NCBI RefSeq assembly: GCF_001701045.1
Contig: NZ_CP016757.1
Location: 2,692,219 to 2,756,218, forward strand
Length of the DNA stretch: 64,000 nt
Direction: 5' to 3'
From: Cloacibacillus porcorum
GTDB taxonomy: Bacteria > Synergistota > Synergistia > Synergistales > Synergistaceae
Shown here: positions 16,405-25,234 of the stretch, piece by piece
How positions within the stretch are numbered: position 1 is the stretch's first letter
How the letters are laid out: the number at the start of each line of letters is the position of its first letter
Notes under the pieces: generated by a model
What the model saw: the letters and a program-made list of their open reading frames with translations, nothing else
The model's database searches: none
What the model was told of the DNA's origin: nothing
Position numbers and translations under genes: made by a program

Positions 16405-18012
16405 TCAGAGGCTGCGGCGTGACAGCTCCCGCACCGCGAATTTCAGCAGCGAGGGCAGTATATCCAGCGAATAGCGCAGGTGCAGCCGTTCATCTTTTTT
16501 ATGCGGCGATTCCCCGCTTGGGCCGAGGTTGATGACCGGCAGGCCAAGCCCCTGCATCTCTTTGAGCGGGATGTTATAGATGCTTCCCCAGCCGGGCATG
16601 TTGCCGCTGAGAGCGCGCACGTCGTCGTCTGATATCTTCGCCCCGACGTAGCTGAGGTCGCAGAGCCCCGCGAATAGCTCCGACTCCGTCATCTTGAGGC
16701 CGTATTTTTCCTCGCACTCCGCCTCGACGGCGCGCGCCGTTTCAACTGCCGCCCGGTCGCGTGGGTCGTCCGTGAGGTCGGTGCGCACCGGCAGCCACGG
16801 AGGCAGGAAGAAACAGACGATATATGGCCCCTCGACACCGGAACGGTCGGCGATGAAATCTACACACTTTATGCCGCGCGCGCGCATGTCGCCGGGAGGC
16901 AGCGTCTCCGTGTAATGGCGCAGCTCCTCGTCGAAAGAGGCTCCGTGATGTCTGCGCGCCAGCTCCGTGAGCTCCTCCAGCGTGTAGACCGCAGGCTCCA
17001 CCGGCACAAACTCCGCCCCCTCATAGCCCAGCGCGAGCAGCGCGCGGTAGGAGGCGGTGAGCTGCTCCGAGCTCTGGCGCAGCGCATAGGCGGCGACGCC
17101 GCGCATCTGCTTCATCACCAGCGCTGGGGTGTTGTTGGTCGTAAAGCAGTTGAAATACGCGTAGGCTTTGTCGGGGACTGTGACGCTGTAGAGGTCGTGC
17201 AGCGCCTTCATGTCGAGGCAGATCCACGAGGGCTGACAGACGCCGTGCAGCGGGTCCGCGAGATAGGGGTTGCCCTCGGCGTAGGAGACCAGCCGCGAGG
17301 CGGCGAGCAGTGCGGAAAAGCCGTTGTAGCAGTTTCCCACATGGGCATCGCGGCCACGGATGTAAAAGCCTGGCATCAGTTTGCCGAGCGTGCCGAGAAA
17401 GACCATCGGGCCGACGACGCCGGAGCGTCCCGCCTCTCCCGGCTCGGTATTGAGCGCCGCTAGAAAATCGAGCCCCTCCGCCTGCATCGCCGCCAGGGCC
17501 AGCAGCGCGCCGCGCATTCCGGCGGAGGAATTTTCCTCGTCCCCCACCAGCGCCATGACCAGATTCACATCGAACAGGGAGCGGTCCTCGGCGAACTCCT
17601 CGATGATGGCCGTTTCGAGCGCCGCGCCGCACTTCATATCCATCACGCCGCGCCCGTAGAGTACGTCAGAGTCCGCGCCGAATATCTCCGCGAGCCGGTC
17701 GGCGTTGAAGGCATGTTCGGCGATATCGCCGTAACATTTTACGTCGACGACGTCGTAGTGGCCGATGAGCAGCACCGTGCGCGCCGTCTTTTTGGCGGCG
17801 TCGACGCGTGCGACAAGCGACTTCAGTTTATAGAGAGAACCCTCCAGCGGCGTATCGACCAGCTGAAGATGTCCGGGGTTTTCACGAAAATAAGGAAGCT
17901 TTGCAAGTTTTTCAAAGAGCCATTCGCCGGGCGCGCTCTCCGCGGCGCTCTCCGTAACACTCGGCAGCGCGACAAGTTCTTTTATCATCGATAATAGATA
18001 TTCTCTGTCCAT
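16405..18012 (-). CDS. M20-family metallopeptidase, RocB-like
   Basis: 535 residues, the length of RocB-type proteins (classical M20 enzymes have about 400). Metal-site motifs: IGHYDVVD (about 82-89), GRGVMDMKCG (about 119-128), the catalytic pair GDEENSSAGMRG (about 155-166), and AHVGNCYNG in the dimerisation domain. RocB is linked to arginine use in Bacillus, but its reaction is not settled; the family hydrolyses amide bonds of amino-acid derivatives. The ATG follows AGGAGG. A monocistronic unit, in keeping with peptide or acylated amino-acid catabolism. Confidence 0.88.
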   Translation of the reverse strand: MDREYLLSMIKELVALPSVTESAAESAPGEWLFEKLAKLPYFRENPGHLQLVDTPLEGSLYKLKSLVARVDAAKKTARTVLLIGHYDVVDVKCYGDIAEHAFNADRLAEIFGADSDVLYGRGVMDMKCGAALETAIIEEFAEDRSLFDVNLVMALVGDEENSSAGMRGALLALAAMQAEGLDFLAALNTEPGEAGRSGVVGPMVFLGTLGKLMPGFYIRGRDAHVGNCYNGFSALLAASRLVSYAEGNPYLADPLHGVCQPSWICLDMKALHDLYSVTVPDKAYAYFNCFTTNNTPALVMKQMRGVAAYALRQSSEQLTASYRALLALGYEGAEFVPVEPAVYTLEELTELARRHHGASFDEELRHYTETLPPGDMRARGIKCVDFIADRSGVEGPYIVCFFLPPWLPVRTDLTDDPRDRAAVETARAVEAECEEKYGLKMTESELFAGLCDLSYVGAKISDDDVRALSGNMPGWGSIYNIPLKEMQGLGLPVINLGPSGESPHKKDERLHLRYSLDILPSLLKFAVRELSRRSL

Positions 18013-18236
18013 AATTACCGCCTCCTAAACTTTTTAAATAATATCACAATACGGCGGTGGATAAAATCGCGGTCATGGCTGGAAACAGGTCCGCTCCTAG
18101 TATTCCGCGCCTCTCCAGGATAAGCCTCCCGCTTATGGAGGTGCTTCACCCGCAAAGCGGGAAAATTTTCTCCCTTGACATTCCTCCCCGCGGCTGTAAA
18201 ACTTGTCAAAGAACTTTTGAGAGGATGTTTTACTCA

Positions 18237-18944
18237 ATGGCCAAACCATTTATCAAGCCCGTCATCACGCCGAGGGAGGCCGCGGCCTACGCCGCTCCCG
18301 GCAAGAGCCTGATGGTCGGCGGCTTCAACTATGGCGGCGCGCCCTACACGATAATTGAGGCGCTCTGCGATAGCGGCGTGAAAGATATAGATCTTATCTG
18401 CGTCGACACCAGCTACTTCCAGACCAAAGTTCCCGGCCCCGTAGGCGTGGCGCGGCTCGTGACAAACGGTCAGCTCCGTTCGCTCGTCGCGTCGCATATC
18501 GGCCTCAATAAAAAGACGCAGGAGCTGTACACCAGCGGAAAATTGAAGATAGAGCTGATACCGATGGGCACCTTCGTCGAACGTATCCGCGCGGGTGGCG
18601 CGGGGCTCGGCGGCATACTTACGCCAACCGGCGTGGATACCGTCTACGAGGAGGGACGCGAGACCGTCGAACTCGACGGACGGCGCTACATCCTTGAGCG
18701 GCCGCTGCGGGCAGATACCGCCTTCATCCGCGCCTATAAGGCCGACGCGGCGGGCAATCTCGTCTACTACGGGACAAACCGGAACTTCAACCCAACGATG
18801 GCGACCGCGGCGACAAGGGTCGTGGCGGAGGTGGACGAGGTGGTGCCGCTTGGCGAAATAGATCCCAACAATGTCGTAACCCCGGGAATATTTATTGACG
18901 CTCTGGTATTGAAGGGAGATGGCGAATATGCTTCCAGAACTTAA
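18237..18944 (+). CDS. 3-oxoacid-type CoA-transferase, subunit A
   Basis: 235 residues. The glycine-rich MVGGFNYGGAP loop, the GTFVERIRAGGAGLGG stretch (about 102-117) and TPTGVDTVYEEG identify CoA-transferase family I alpha subunits (AtoD/CtfA type). The enzyme moves CoA between acyl groups such as acetoacetate, butyrate or acetate. I start at the ATG at 18237 (MAKPF); the open frame extends upstream to 18057 through a structured-looking leader. TTGACA at about 18176 could be a -35 element. Its last 26 bases overlap the subunit B gene, so the two are translationally coupled. In amino-acid fermenters such pairs serve lysine, glutamate or butyrate pathways. Confidence 0.9.
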   Translation: MAKPFIKPVITPREAAAYAAPGKSLMVGGFNYGGAPYTIIEALCDSGVKDIDLICVDTSYFQTKVPGPVGVARLVTNGQLRSLVASHIGLNKKTQELYTSGKLKIELIPMGTFVERIRAGGAGLGGILTPTGVDTVYEEGRETVELDGRRYILERPLRADTAFIRAYKADAAGNLVYYGTNRNFNPTMATAATRVVAEVDEVVPLGEIDPNNVVTPGIFIDALVLKGDGEYASRT

Positions 18945-19596
18945 TGAGAGAGAGGCCCGCGCGCGCATCGCCAAGAGGGTCGCATCGGAGCTTGAGGACG
19001 GCGCGCTAGTCAACCTCGGCATCGGCATCCCGCAGCTCGTGCCGGATTATCTGCCAAAAGGGGTACGGCTCATACTGCAGACGGAAAACGGCGTCATCAA
19101 CGCCGGCGCAAGTGCGGACAGGCACGACCTGCGCGTCATCGACGCGGGCGGCACGCCGGTATCGGTGCTGCCCGGCGGCGCGCTCATCTCCTCGGAGCTC
19201 AGCTTCGCGATTATGCGCGGCGGCCATATTGACGTCACCGTTCTCGGCGCGCTTGAGGTCGACCGCGAGGGAAGCCTCGCAAACTGGATGATCCCCCAGG
19301 TACGGGTCCCAGGCATGGGCGGAGCGATGGACATCGTCACGGGGGCAAAAAAGGTCTACGTCGCGACGCGCCACTTCGACAAAGAGGGGCGCAGCAAGCT
19401 CGTGCAGAAGTGTTCGCTGCCACTTACTGGGCGCGGCGTGGTCGACGTCATCGTCACCGAATACTGCGTGGTGCGGAACATCTACGGCCATATGGTGATG
19501 ACCGAGATCGCCGAAGACACCGGTCTCCAGGCGCTGCTCGACCGGACGGAGATGCAGATCGACGTCAGCTCTCAGCTCCGACGAGTAGATTTTTAA
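18919..19596 (+). CDS. 3-oxoacid-type CoA-transferase, subunit B
   Basis: 225 residues. VNLGIGIPQLVPDYLP (31-46) and QTENGVI (54-60) with the catalytic Glu56 identify the beta subunit (AtoA/CtfB type); the Glu forms the CoA thioester intermediate. PGGALISSELSFAIMRGGHIDV follows as expected. The ATG lies inside the end of subunit A with GGAG immediately before; an alternative ATG is at 18928. The gene is convergent with a glycosyltransferase. Confidence 0.92.
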   Translation: MANMLPELNEREARARIAKRVASELEDGALVNLGIGIPQLVPDYLPKGVRLILQTENGVINAGASADRHDLRVIDAGGTPVSVLPGGALISSELSFAIMRGGHIDVTVLGALEVDREGSLANWMIPQVRVPGMGGAMDIVTGAKKVYVATRHFDKEGRSKLVQKCSLPLTGRGVVDVIVTEYCVVRNIYGHMVMTEIAEDTGLQALLDRTEMQIDVSSQLRRVDF

Positions 19597-19626
19597 AACG
19601 GCTAAATATCCGCGCTACACACCCTC

Positions 19627-20679
19627 TCAATTAAGGTGAAACAGATGCGCGATATTCTCTTTAAGCTGCGCCTTTAGCCTCTGGATGCAGTCACGGGAAT
19701 GTCTGTGACAGTATTTTTCATTTGTAAGGGCACGGAACATCGTCTCAATGACACTGTCCTTCCACGGTGTTAGACTTAGATAGTGCCAGTAGAGCATATC
19801 GGCATTAGAGCCAGTATATGCGACCCATGGTTTGGTACGACCACTAAAATGCCATATTCTTTCGAGGGAAAAAAACTTGTCGAAATGGTCTATCTTAGAG
19901 TCCGTATTGTATTTGACATCTAAATATACGATATCTCCCAGATATTCGGCGTTGAGAAAATCCTGGTCGGGCAAAAAGGGTAAAAAACGGTCGAAATACT
20001 TCGCCGCACGCTTAAGGAGCGTCCCCTTCTCCCCGGCCTCGCGGCGCATCTTTTCCAAATTCATGAGCAGCACACCGGAATTTATGTAACGCTCTCTCGT
20101 AAGCCCTCTGCCATCCGTTTTGATCGCAGCCTTCGTGGTCTTTATCTCCGGCAGAGGCCTATATACATCGTCAAGTACGCCCGCAAGCGCGTATCCTCTT
20201 TCGTATAACCTAGTATTCCAAAGCTCTTCGACATCCAGCGCGACTACAATATCACAGTCAAAATAGAGCACTTCTTTTATTTCCGGCAAAAGCTCCGGCA
20301 TCGCCAGCCGATAAAGACAGCCTCTGGAACATATTCCGCAAAGTTCGTCTATATCTACTTTAGTAATATTGTCAAAGCAGTCTGACACGTTTATAAAATC
20401 TATTTCACGGCGGCAGGCTACCCCGCTCTTTGAAGGAGCTAAAAGAGCTGTTTTCTCAAGCATCCTGCGATTTTCTTCCGAAAGGGTTTCGTCGTGGAGG
20501 ATATGGAAAGATACAGCGGCGTCCGTGTTCATCAACAAAGAGACCATCACTACGCCTGCATTGCGGGAATAACTGCCCTTGGGGTCATAGATCGAAAGTG
20601 CCACGTCTATGACCTCGTGATTTTTTGCTGACATTATCCCACAAATGGGATCGTTCACATCGACCACCCTCTCAATCAT
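19627..20679 (-). CDS. Glycosyltransferase family 8 protein
   Basis: 350 residues. The GT8 fold is visible in the N-terminal VMVSLLMNTDAAVSFHILHDE region, the metal-binding DxD in YFDCDIVV (about 135-142) with LDVEELWN following, the INSGVLLMNLEKMR block, and LPDQDFLNAEYLG. It transfers a hexose from a UDP-sugar, typically onto LPS core or a surface glycan. The ATG at 20679 has an AGGA nine bases before; a GTG at 20658 after GAGAGGG is a possible alternative start. No other polysaccharide genes are near, so it is an isolated gene. Confidence 0.88.
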   Translation of the reverse strand: MIERVVDVNDPICGIMSAKNHEVIDVALSIYDPKGSYSRNAGVVMVSLLMNTDAAVSFHILHDETLSEENRRMLEKTALLAPSKSGVACRREIDFINVSDCFDNITKVDIDELCGICSRGCLYRLAMPELLPEIKEVLYFDCDIVVALDVEELWNTRLYERGYALAGVLDDVYRPLPEIKTTKAAIKTDGRGLTRERYINSGVLLMNLEKMRREAGEKGTLLKRAAKYFDRFLPFLPDQDFLNAEYLGDIVYLDVKYNTDSKIDHFDKFFSLERIWHFSGRTKPWVAYTGSNADMLYWHYLSLTPWKDSVIETMFRALTNEKYCHRHSRDCIQRLKAQLKENIAHLFHLN

Positions 20680-20806
20680 TATATAATTTCCTACAGTATA
20701 TCACCAAGACTCCGCTCCACGTTCAAAACACGCACCATTACCGTGTACGCGCTAATATGGTCAGCTCCTAGCTCCCGCGCGTCATAAACCGTTCGATATC
20801 CTCGTT

Positions 20807-21745
20807 TTAAAGTCTGAGACCTGCCGCTTCCTCCAGCGCCCGGATCTGCCGCAGATAGGTGCGGTTGACGGGGACGGCGAGGCCGTGCCTGTCGGCGATC
20901 TCGACCACCGTGCCGGCAAAGGCACCGACCTCAGTAGGGCGGCGCGCCTCGATATCCTGCAACATCGAGGTCTTTCCCTCGGCGCCCAGCATATCCATGA
21001 TCCGGAAACAGTCGTCGATCTCCGGCGTTCCCAGAGAGATCCCCTCCGCTCCGGCCACGGCGGCGGCCTCCTCCATCGCCGAACGCATCAGGGCGCGCGC
21101 GGAAGAAGAACGCTGCATCATCCCGTAGGTAAATCCGAGGATCGCGGAGGTCTGGTTTAACCCCGTATTCATCATGAACTTCTTCCAGAGGCTCGTTATC
21201 ATATCCTCCGGTATCTCATACTCAATGCCGGTACGCCGGAAAAACTCTTCCACAGCCGTCACGTTCTCCGAATAACGGCCCGGCTCGTTGCGCGCCTCTC
21301 CGAAGGGGATAAAGCCGGTATTCTTGCAGAAGGTGCAGTCACCCTCACGCGTCGCGTCTATCTTCATCGCGTAGGAATAGAGCACCCGCTCCGCGCCGTA
21401 ACGCTCCATCAGCACCTTTTCGCTCGTGACGCCGTTGAGCGGCGCGATGATCACCGTCTCGGGGCCGACAAAATCCCCTATCTCCTCCACCGCCGCCGCG
21501 AGCTGGGTATTCTTCACGGCGACAAAGACCAGATCGGCTGGGCGCTCTCCGCTGCCAGGCTCCGCGACATTAAATCGGTACTGCCTGCCGTTATAGGTTA
21601 TACCATTTTTACGGTAGCGTTCGGCGCGCTCACCGGCGGCTACGACCCGAATCTTCTCGGGAGACAGATGCTCCGCGATCGTCGTCAGATAGGCGCATCC
21701 GACCGCTCCCAGCCCGATAAGGGCGATATTCTCTATCTTCTTCAT
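20807..21745 (-). CDS. Ketopantoate reductase-like protein (ApbA/PanE family)
   Basis: 312 residues. NADP fold GLGAVGCAYLTT at the N-terminus, VKNTQ about residue 75 and PLNGVTSE about residue 105, then the C-terminal helical domain with the catalytic Lys in SLWKKFMMNTGLNQ and the substrate-binding DIEARRPTEVGAFAG. PanE reduces 2-dehydropantoate to pantoate for CoA synthesis, but this family also reduces other 2-oxo acids, so pantothenate is likely but not certain. I start at ATG 21745, nine bases after GGAAG inside the end of the preceding gene; an ATG at 21754 is also in frame. Confidence 0.88.
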   Translation of the reverse strand: MKKIENIALIGLGAVGCAYLTTIAEHLSPEKIRVVAAGERAERYRKNGITYNGRQYRFNVAEPGSGERPADLVFVAVKNTQLAAAVEEIGDFVGPETVIIAPLNGVTSEKVLMERYGAERVLYSYAMKIDATREGDCTFCKNTGFIPFGEARNEPGRYSENVTAVEEFFRRTGIEYEIPEDMITSLWKKFMMNTGLNQTSAILGFTYGMMQRSSSARALMRSAMEEAAAVAGAEGISLGTPEIDDCFRIMDMLGAEGKTSMLQDIEARRPTEVGAFAGTVVEIADRHGLAVPVNRTYLRQIRALEEAAGLRL

Positions 21746-21746
21746 A

Positions 21747-22106
21747 TTAATCATCTTCCATTTCGTTACAGGTTTGTTTTTTCGTCTCCCCAGACTCTCT
21801 CTTCCCGCGTTGGAGGCGGTGCAGCAGATACCAGATGCCGCCGTAGATGATCGGTGAGAGGCCCAGTAAAACGGATAGCGCCGTAATACCGCCCATCCTC
21901 ATATACGAGGTCTGGATGAAGGCGTCCCCCAGAAAATACCCCGCCGCCAGCAAGACGGCATATAAACCGGCGGCCTTCAGCGGCGTAAGGTCGCCGGCGA
22001 AGCTGCACAGCCCCCACAGCACGACGCAGACAAGCAGCGCGGCGGCGATTGGATGTTCAAAGACCAGCAAAAGCAGGAATACCCCGCCGGTTACGATCAC
22101 AGACAT
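21747..22106 (-). CDS. Small integral membrane protein, about 119 residues
   Basis: Three or four hydrophobic segments (about 4-20, 22-38, 46-62 and 72-93) followed by a charged tail rich in Arg, Lys and Glu. No family recognised. Its stop overlaps the ketopantoate-reductase start region, so they form an operon. The IS110 element ends about nine bases upstream of the ATG, so its promoter and part of its Shine-Dalgarno sequence now come from the element. Confidence 0.65.
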   Translation of the reverse strand: MSVIVTGGVFLLLLVFEHPIAAALLVCVVLWGLCSFAGDLTPLKAAGLYAVLLAAGYFLGDAFIQTSYMRMGGITALSVLLGLSPIIYGGIWYLLHRLQRGKRESGETKKQTCNEMEDD

Positions 22107-22175
22107 CTCTTTACCTCCTCGTATAATAAGTTAGTTGTTCAAGAGCACGTTTCATAGTATTGTTCTTGTACAAAA

Positions 22176-22320
22176 CATACAGACGCTGTGGGCTGGTATA
22201 ACCTCCTACCGCATAGACGGTTTCCTAAAGGCTCCAGCCACAGCTTTTTACTTGACCGGTGATTAGTCAGATACCGCTTCGACGGTTTATATATAACGAG
22301 GATCCGTTGGTAAAAAGTAT
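22176..22320 (+). ncRNA. Candidate IS110 bridge RNA
   Basis: Two stem-loops of matching plan. The first has an outer stem GCTGTGGGCTGG (22185-22196) with CCAGCCACAGC (22234-22244), one bulge, and an apical ACCG-N6-CGGT hairpin (22208-22221). The second has the same apical ACCG-N6-CGGT (22273-22286). Between outer stem and apical hairpin lie internal loops, the layout of target- and donor-binding loops in IS621-type bridge RNAs. In loop 2, TAGTCAG (22264-22270) equals the right-end sequence at 23684-23690, and ACGAGGA (22296-22302) is complementary to the left-end TCCTCGT (22116-22122). Loop 1 matches the flanks only partly (ACCT on the left). Confidence 0.65.
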
Positions 22321-22358
22321 GTGGTTTCCCAGCGTGCTGTTTCTTTTTGAAAGTGGGG

Positions 22359-23546
22359 ATGGTCTTGATTTATGTTGGTATTGATGTTGCCAAGGATAAG
22401 CATGACTGCTGCATTCTTGGCGATTCTGGCACGTGTCTGCGGGAGTCTTTCTCCTTTTCGAACGACAAGGAAGGTTTTTCAAAGCTCATTGCCGCCATTT
22501 CGGCTGTTTCCGGAAAGAGCGCAGACTCTTCTCAGATAAGGACAGGACTTGAAGCTACCGGACATTACAGCGCAAACCTTGTGGCTTTCCTCCGTTCCAG
22601 CGGATTTCAACCCGTGGTGTTCAACCCTTTGCGCGTGAAGCTTTATCGACAGGCAATTTCACTGCGCAGAACAAAAACAGACAAGGCCGACGCAAAATGT
22701 ATCGCGGGGATACTGATGTCAGAAGTCTCAAGTCCTGTCACTGTATCTTACCAGATTCAGGAGCTAAAGTCTCTTACACGCCACAGGCACAGGCTAGTTG
22801 CCATTTGCAGCAGATCAAAGGTTTCCATGTCCAGAATGGTCGACTTGCTTTTTCCAGAACTGCCCTCTTTAGGGCTCAGAACGGGGCAGGCGTCTACACT
22901 GGCGCTTATGGCAGAACTGCCGGGGGCGGATATGATTGCCGCGTGTCGCATCGACCGGCTGACAAATATCCTGCGTTACGCATCAAAGGGCAGGTATGGG
23001 AGAGAAAAGGCTGAGGCAATAAAATCAATGGCGAAGAATTCTATTGCCAGAACAAGCAAGGCTCTTTCTTTAGAACTCTCTCAGGTCATTGAGCAGATAC
23101 GTTTCTTTAAACGACAGATCGCGTTTTTGGACAGACAGATCGCGGCTATGGTCGCTGAAATAAATACGCCGCTGCTGACGATTCCTGGTATTGGCTTTCG
23201 TACCGCCGCCGTCATACTTGCGGAGATAGGCGATATACGACGCTTCAAAAAACCTGACCAGCTTCAGGCCTTCGCTGGACTTGACCCGTCCACATATCAA
23301 TCCGGCAAGTTCAACGCGGCGAACACGCCTATGGTCAAACACGGTTCGACATATCTGCGCTGGTCTCTGATGCAGGCGGCAAGGCTCTGTTCTATCCACT
23401 GCCGTGACTTTCGAAACTATATGGAGCACAAGATTGCCCAGGGAAAACATTACTTTGTCGCTTTGGGACATCTTTCAAAAAAACTCATACGCGTTATATT
23501 CCACATGCTTTATACAAACGAGGTATTCGTTTCAATGGCTGCCTGA
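22359..23546 (+). CDS. IS110-family transposase (DEDD recombinase)
   Basis: About 395 residues. The N-terminal RuvC-like domain begins YVGIDVAKDKHDCC with the first catalytic Asp, and has the LEATGHYSANL block. The C-terminal Tnp_20 domain has IPGIGFRTAAVILAEIGD and AFAGLDPSTYQSGKF; the Ser of the QSG motif is the expected nucleophile. These enzymes use a bridge RNA to recombine donor and target DNA. The ATG at 22359 follows GTGGGG; TTG codons on each side are alternatives. No frameshift or internal stop is seen. Confidence 0.93.
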   Translation: MVLIYVGIDVAKDKHDCCILGDSGTCLRESFSFSNDKEGFSKLIAAISAVSGKSADSSQIRTGLEATGHYSANLVAFLRSSGFQPVVFNPLRVKLYRQAISLRRTKTDKADAKCIAGILMSEVSSPVTVSYQIQELKSLTRHRHRLVAICSRSKVSMSRMVDLLFPELPSLGLRTGQASTLALMAELPGADMIAACRIDRLTNILRYASKGRYGREKAEAIKSMAKNSIARTSKALSLELSQVIEQIRFFKRQIAFLDRQIAAMVAEINTPLLTIPGIGFRTAAVILAEIGDIRRFKKPDQLQAFAGLDPSTYQSGKFNAANTPMVKHGSTYLRWSLMQAARLCSIHCRDFRNYMEHKIAQGKHYFVALGHLSKKLIRVIFHMLYTNEVFVSMAA

Positions 23547-23841
23547 TTTAGGATGCCATCACAAACTACTTCTCGTTTCTGACTTCTGGCTTGGGAAGAG
23601 GTCAATTTCTGTATGCTTTTGTCAAGGTACGATGTTTTCCTAGTTCTTTTACTCTTTTTTGTTACTTTCCTCTTGACTTCGTATAGTCAGTCTTAAACCA
23701 AGAGCCAATTTTAAGATATCCCCGTATACTCTCGGGGCGGGCCGCTCCGCGGCGGTGTATAATTTTAAATATCTTAACGCATAACGGCAAAGTTATACAT
23801 AAAACAGCCGAAAATCCGGCAAAAGATCGGAGGAGATAAAG
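23547..23841. other. IS right end and promoter of the Memo-AMMECR1 gene
   Basis: The first about 147 bases are the noncoding right end of the IS. From about 23710 a hairpin with TTAAGATAT and ATATCTTAA arms encloses a GC-rich centre, and a GGAGGAG site precedes the ATG at 23842. Confidence 0.5.
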
Positions 23842-25233
23842 ATGGGAATTACGGCAGGAATCATGGTTCCGCACCCGCCGCTCATAATACCGGAGGTTGG
23901 GCGCGGAGAGGAGCGGACCATCATAAAGACAATCGAGGCATATAGGGAGGCCGCCGCTTTCGTCGCGGACTCCGCGCCCGACACTGTGGTCGTCATATCG
24001 CCGCACTCCACCCTCTACGGCGACTACTTCCACATCTCTCCCGGCGAGCGCGCCTCCGGCAGTTTCGCGCGCTTCGGCGCGCCAACGGTCTCCCTCTCCG
24101 TGGACTACGACGAGGAATTTGTCCGGGAACTTGAAGCCGCGGCGGCAAATACCGGACTGGCGGCGGGAAGGCTCGGAGAGCGGAACAGAGAGCTCGACCA
24201 CGCAACGCTTGTGCCGCTCCATTTTCTCGCCGAGGCCTGCGGCGGGATAAAGGCAAAAGTTGTGCGCGCCGCGCTCTCCGGCCTTTCGCTCGCCGAACAC
24301 TACCGCCTCGGCATGCTCATAAAGGAGACATCTGAGAGGCTCGGGCGGCGGACGGCGGTCATCGCCAGCGGCGACCTTTCGCACCGGCTCAAAGAGGATG
24401 GACCATACGGATTCAACCCCAGCGGTCCACTTTACGACGAGCGTATCATGGCAGTGATGGGGAACGGCGATTTCGGCGAGCTCTTCAACTTTTCCGAGGG
24501 GTTCTGCGACAGCGCGGGAGAATGCGGCCACCGCGCCTTCGTCATCATGGCGGGATGCTTCGACGGTACGGAGGTGGAGGCAAAGCGCCTCTCCTACGAG
24601 GGGCCCTTCGGCGTCGGCTACGGCGTCTGCACCTTTCACGCGGCGGGGCCGGATGAAAAGCGCCGACTGCTCGCCGAATTCGAGAAAAAAGAACGCACGG
24701 AGTTAGCGGCGCTGAAAGAAAAAGAGGACGCTTACGTCCGACTCGCACGGGCGGCGGTCGAAGCATACGTCACCGGCGGCGAAAAGATCGCCGTACCGGC
24801 GGGACTTCCTGAGGAGATGCTCTCCCACCGCGCAGGAGCCTTCGTATCGCTTAAAAAAGAGGGAAGGCTGCGCGGCTGTATCGGCACCATCGCGCCCACC
24901 GCCCCCTCAGTGGCGAGTGAGATTATCAACAACGCCGTCAGCGCGGCGACGGCGGACCCGCGCTTTGACCCCGTAGAAAAAGAGGAGCTCGCGAAGCTGG
25001 TCTACAGCGTCGATATCCTCGGCGAGACGGAAAAGATAGACTCCGCCGCCAAACTCGACGTGAAACGCTACGGCGTAATCGTCACAAAGGGAGGCCGCCG
25101 CGGCCTGCTGCTGCCCAACCTCGAGGGCGTGGACAGCGTGGAAGAACAGATCTCCATCGCAAAGAAAAAGGCGGGCATCGGCGCGAACGACAAGGTCCAA
25201 CTCGAAAGATTCGAGGTGGTACGCCATCACTAG
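23842..25233 (+). CDS. amrA: Fused Memo-like dioxygenase plus AMMECR1 domain protein (AmmeMemoRadiSam system)
   Basis: 463 residues with two domains. Residues 1-270 form a class III extradiol-dioxygenase/Memo fold with putative metal or active-site residues in PHPP (about 10-13), SPHSTLYGDYF (about 53-63), DHATL and SGDLSHRL. Residues 290-463 form an AMMECR1 domain with the hallmark LRGCIGTI (about 345-352). The AmmeMemoRadiSam trio (AMMECR1, Memo, radical SAM) is widespread and occurs together in many prokaryotes; its chemistry is not established to my knowledge. The gene runs directly into the radical SAM gene. Confidence 0.93.
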   Translation: MGITAGIMVPHPPLIIPEVGRGEERTIIKTIEAYREAAAFVADSAPDTVVVISPHSTLYGDYFHISPGERASGSFARFGAPTVSLSVDYDEEFVRELEAAAANTGLAAGRLGERNRELDHATLVPLHFLAEACGGIKAKVVRAALSGLSLAEHYRLGMLIKETSERLGRRTAVIASGDLSHRLKEDGPYGFNPSGPLYDERIMAVMGNGDFGELFNFSEGFCDSAGECGHRAFVIMAGCFDGTEVEAKRLSYEGPFGVGYGVCTFHAAGPDEKRRLLAEFEKKERTELAALKEKEDAYVRLARAAVEAYVTGGEKIAVPAGLPEEMLSHRAGAFVSLKKEGRLRGCIGTIAPTAPSVASEIINNAVSAATADPRFDPVEKEELAKLVYSVDILGETEKIDSAAKLDVKRYGVIVTKGGRRGLLLPNLEGVDSVEEQISIAKKKAGIGANDKVQLERFEVVRHH

Positions 25234-25234
25234 G

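Larger units (their letters stand above)
22115..23693 (+). mobile_element. IS110-family insertion sequence, about 1.58 kb
   Basis: The element comprises a noncoding left end with a candidate bridge RNA, one DEDD-type transposase gene and a short right end. Terminal inverted repeats are lacking, as usual for IS110. I place the limits at CT dinucleotides, 22115-22116 and 23692-23693, because the predicted donor-guide bases in the left-end RNA match the bases next to each CT (see the RNA entry). The reconstructed empty site would join TTTAC-CT-TAAACC. The gene is intact, so the copy may be active. The boundaries are inferred. Confidence 0.75.

Noticed and set aside
23662-24639. 325-codon minus-strand ORF
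   Set aside because: Antisense to the Memo-AMMECR1 gene and running into the IS end.
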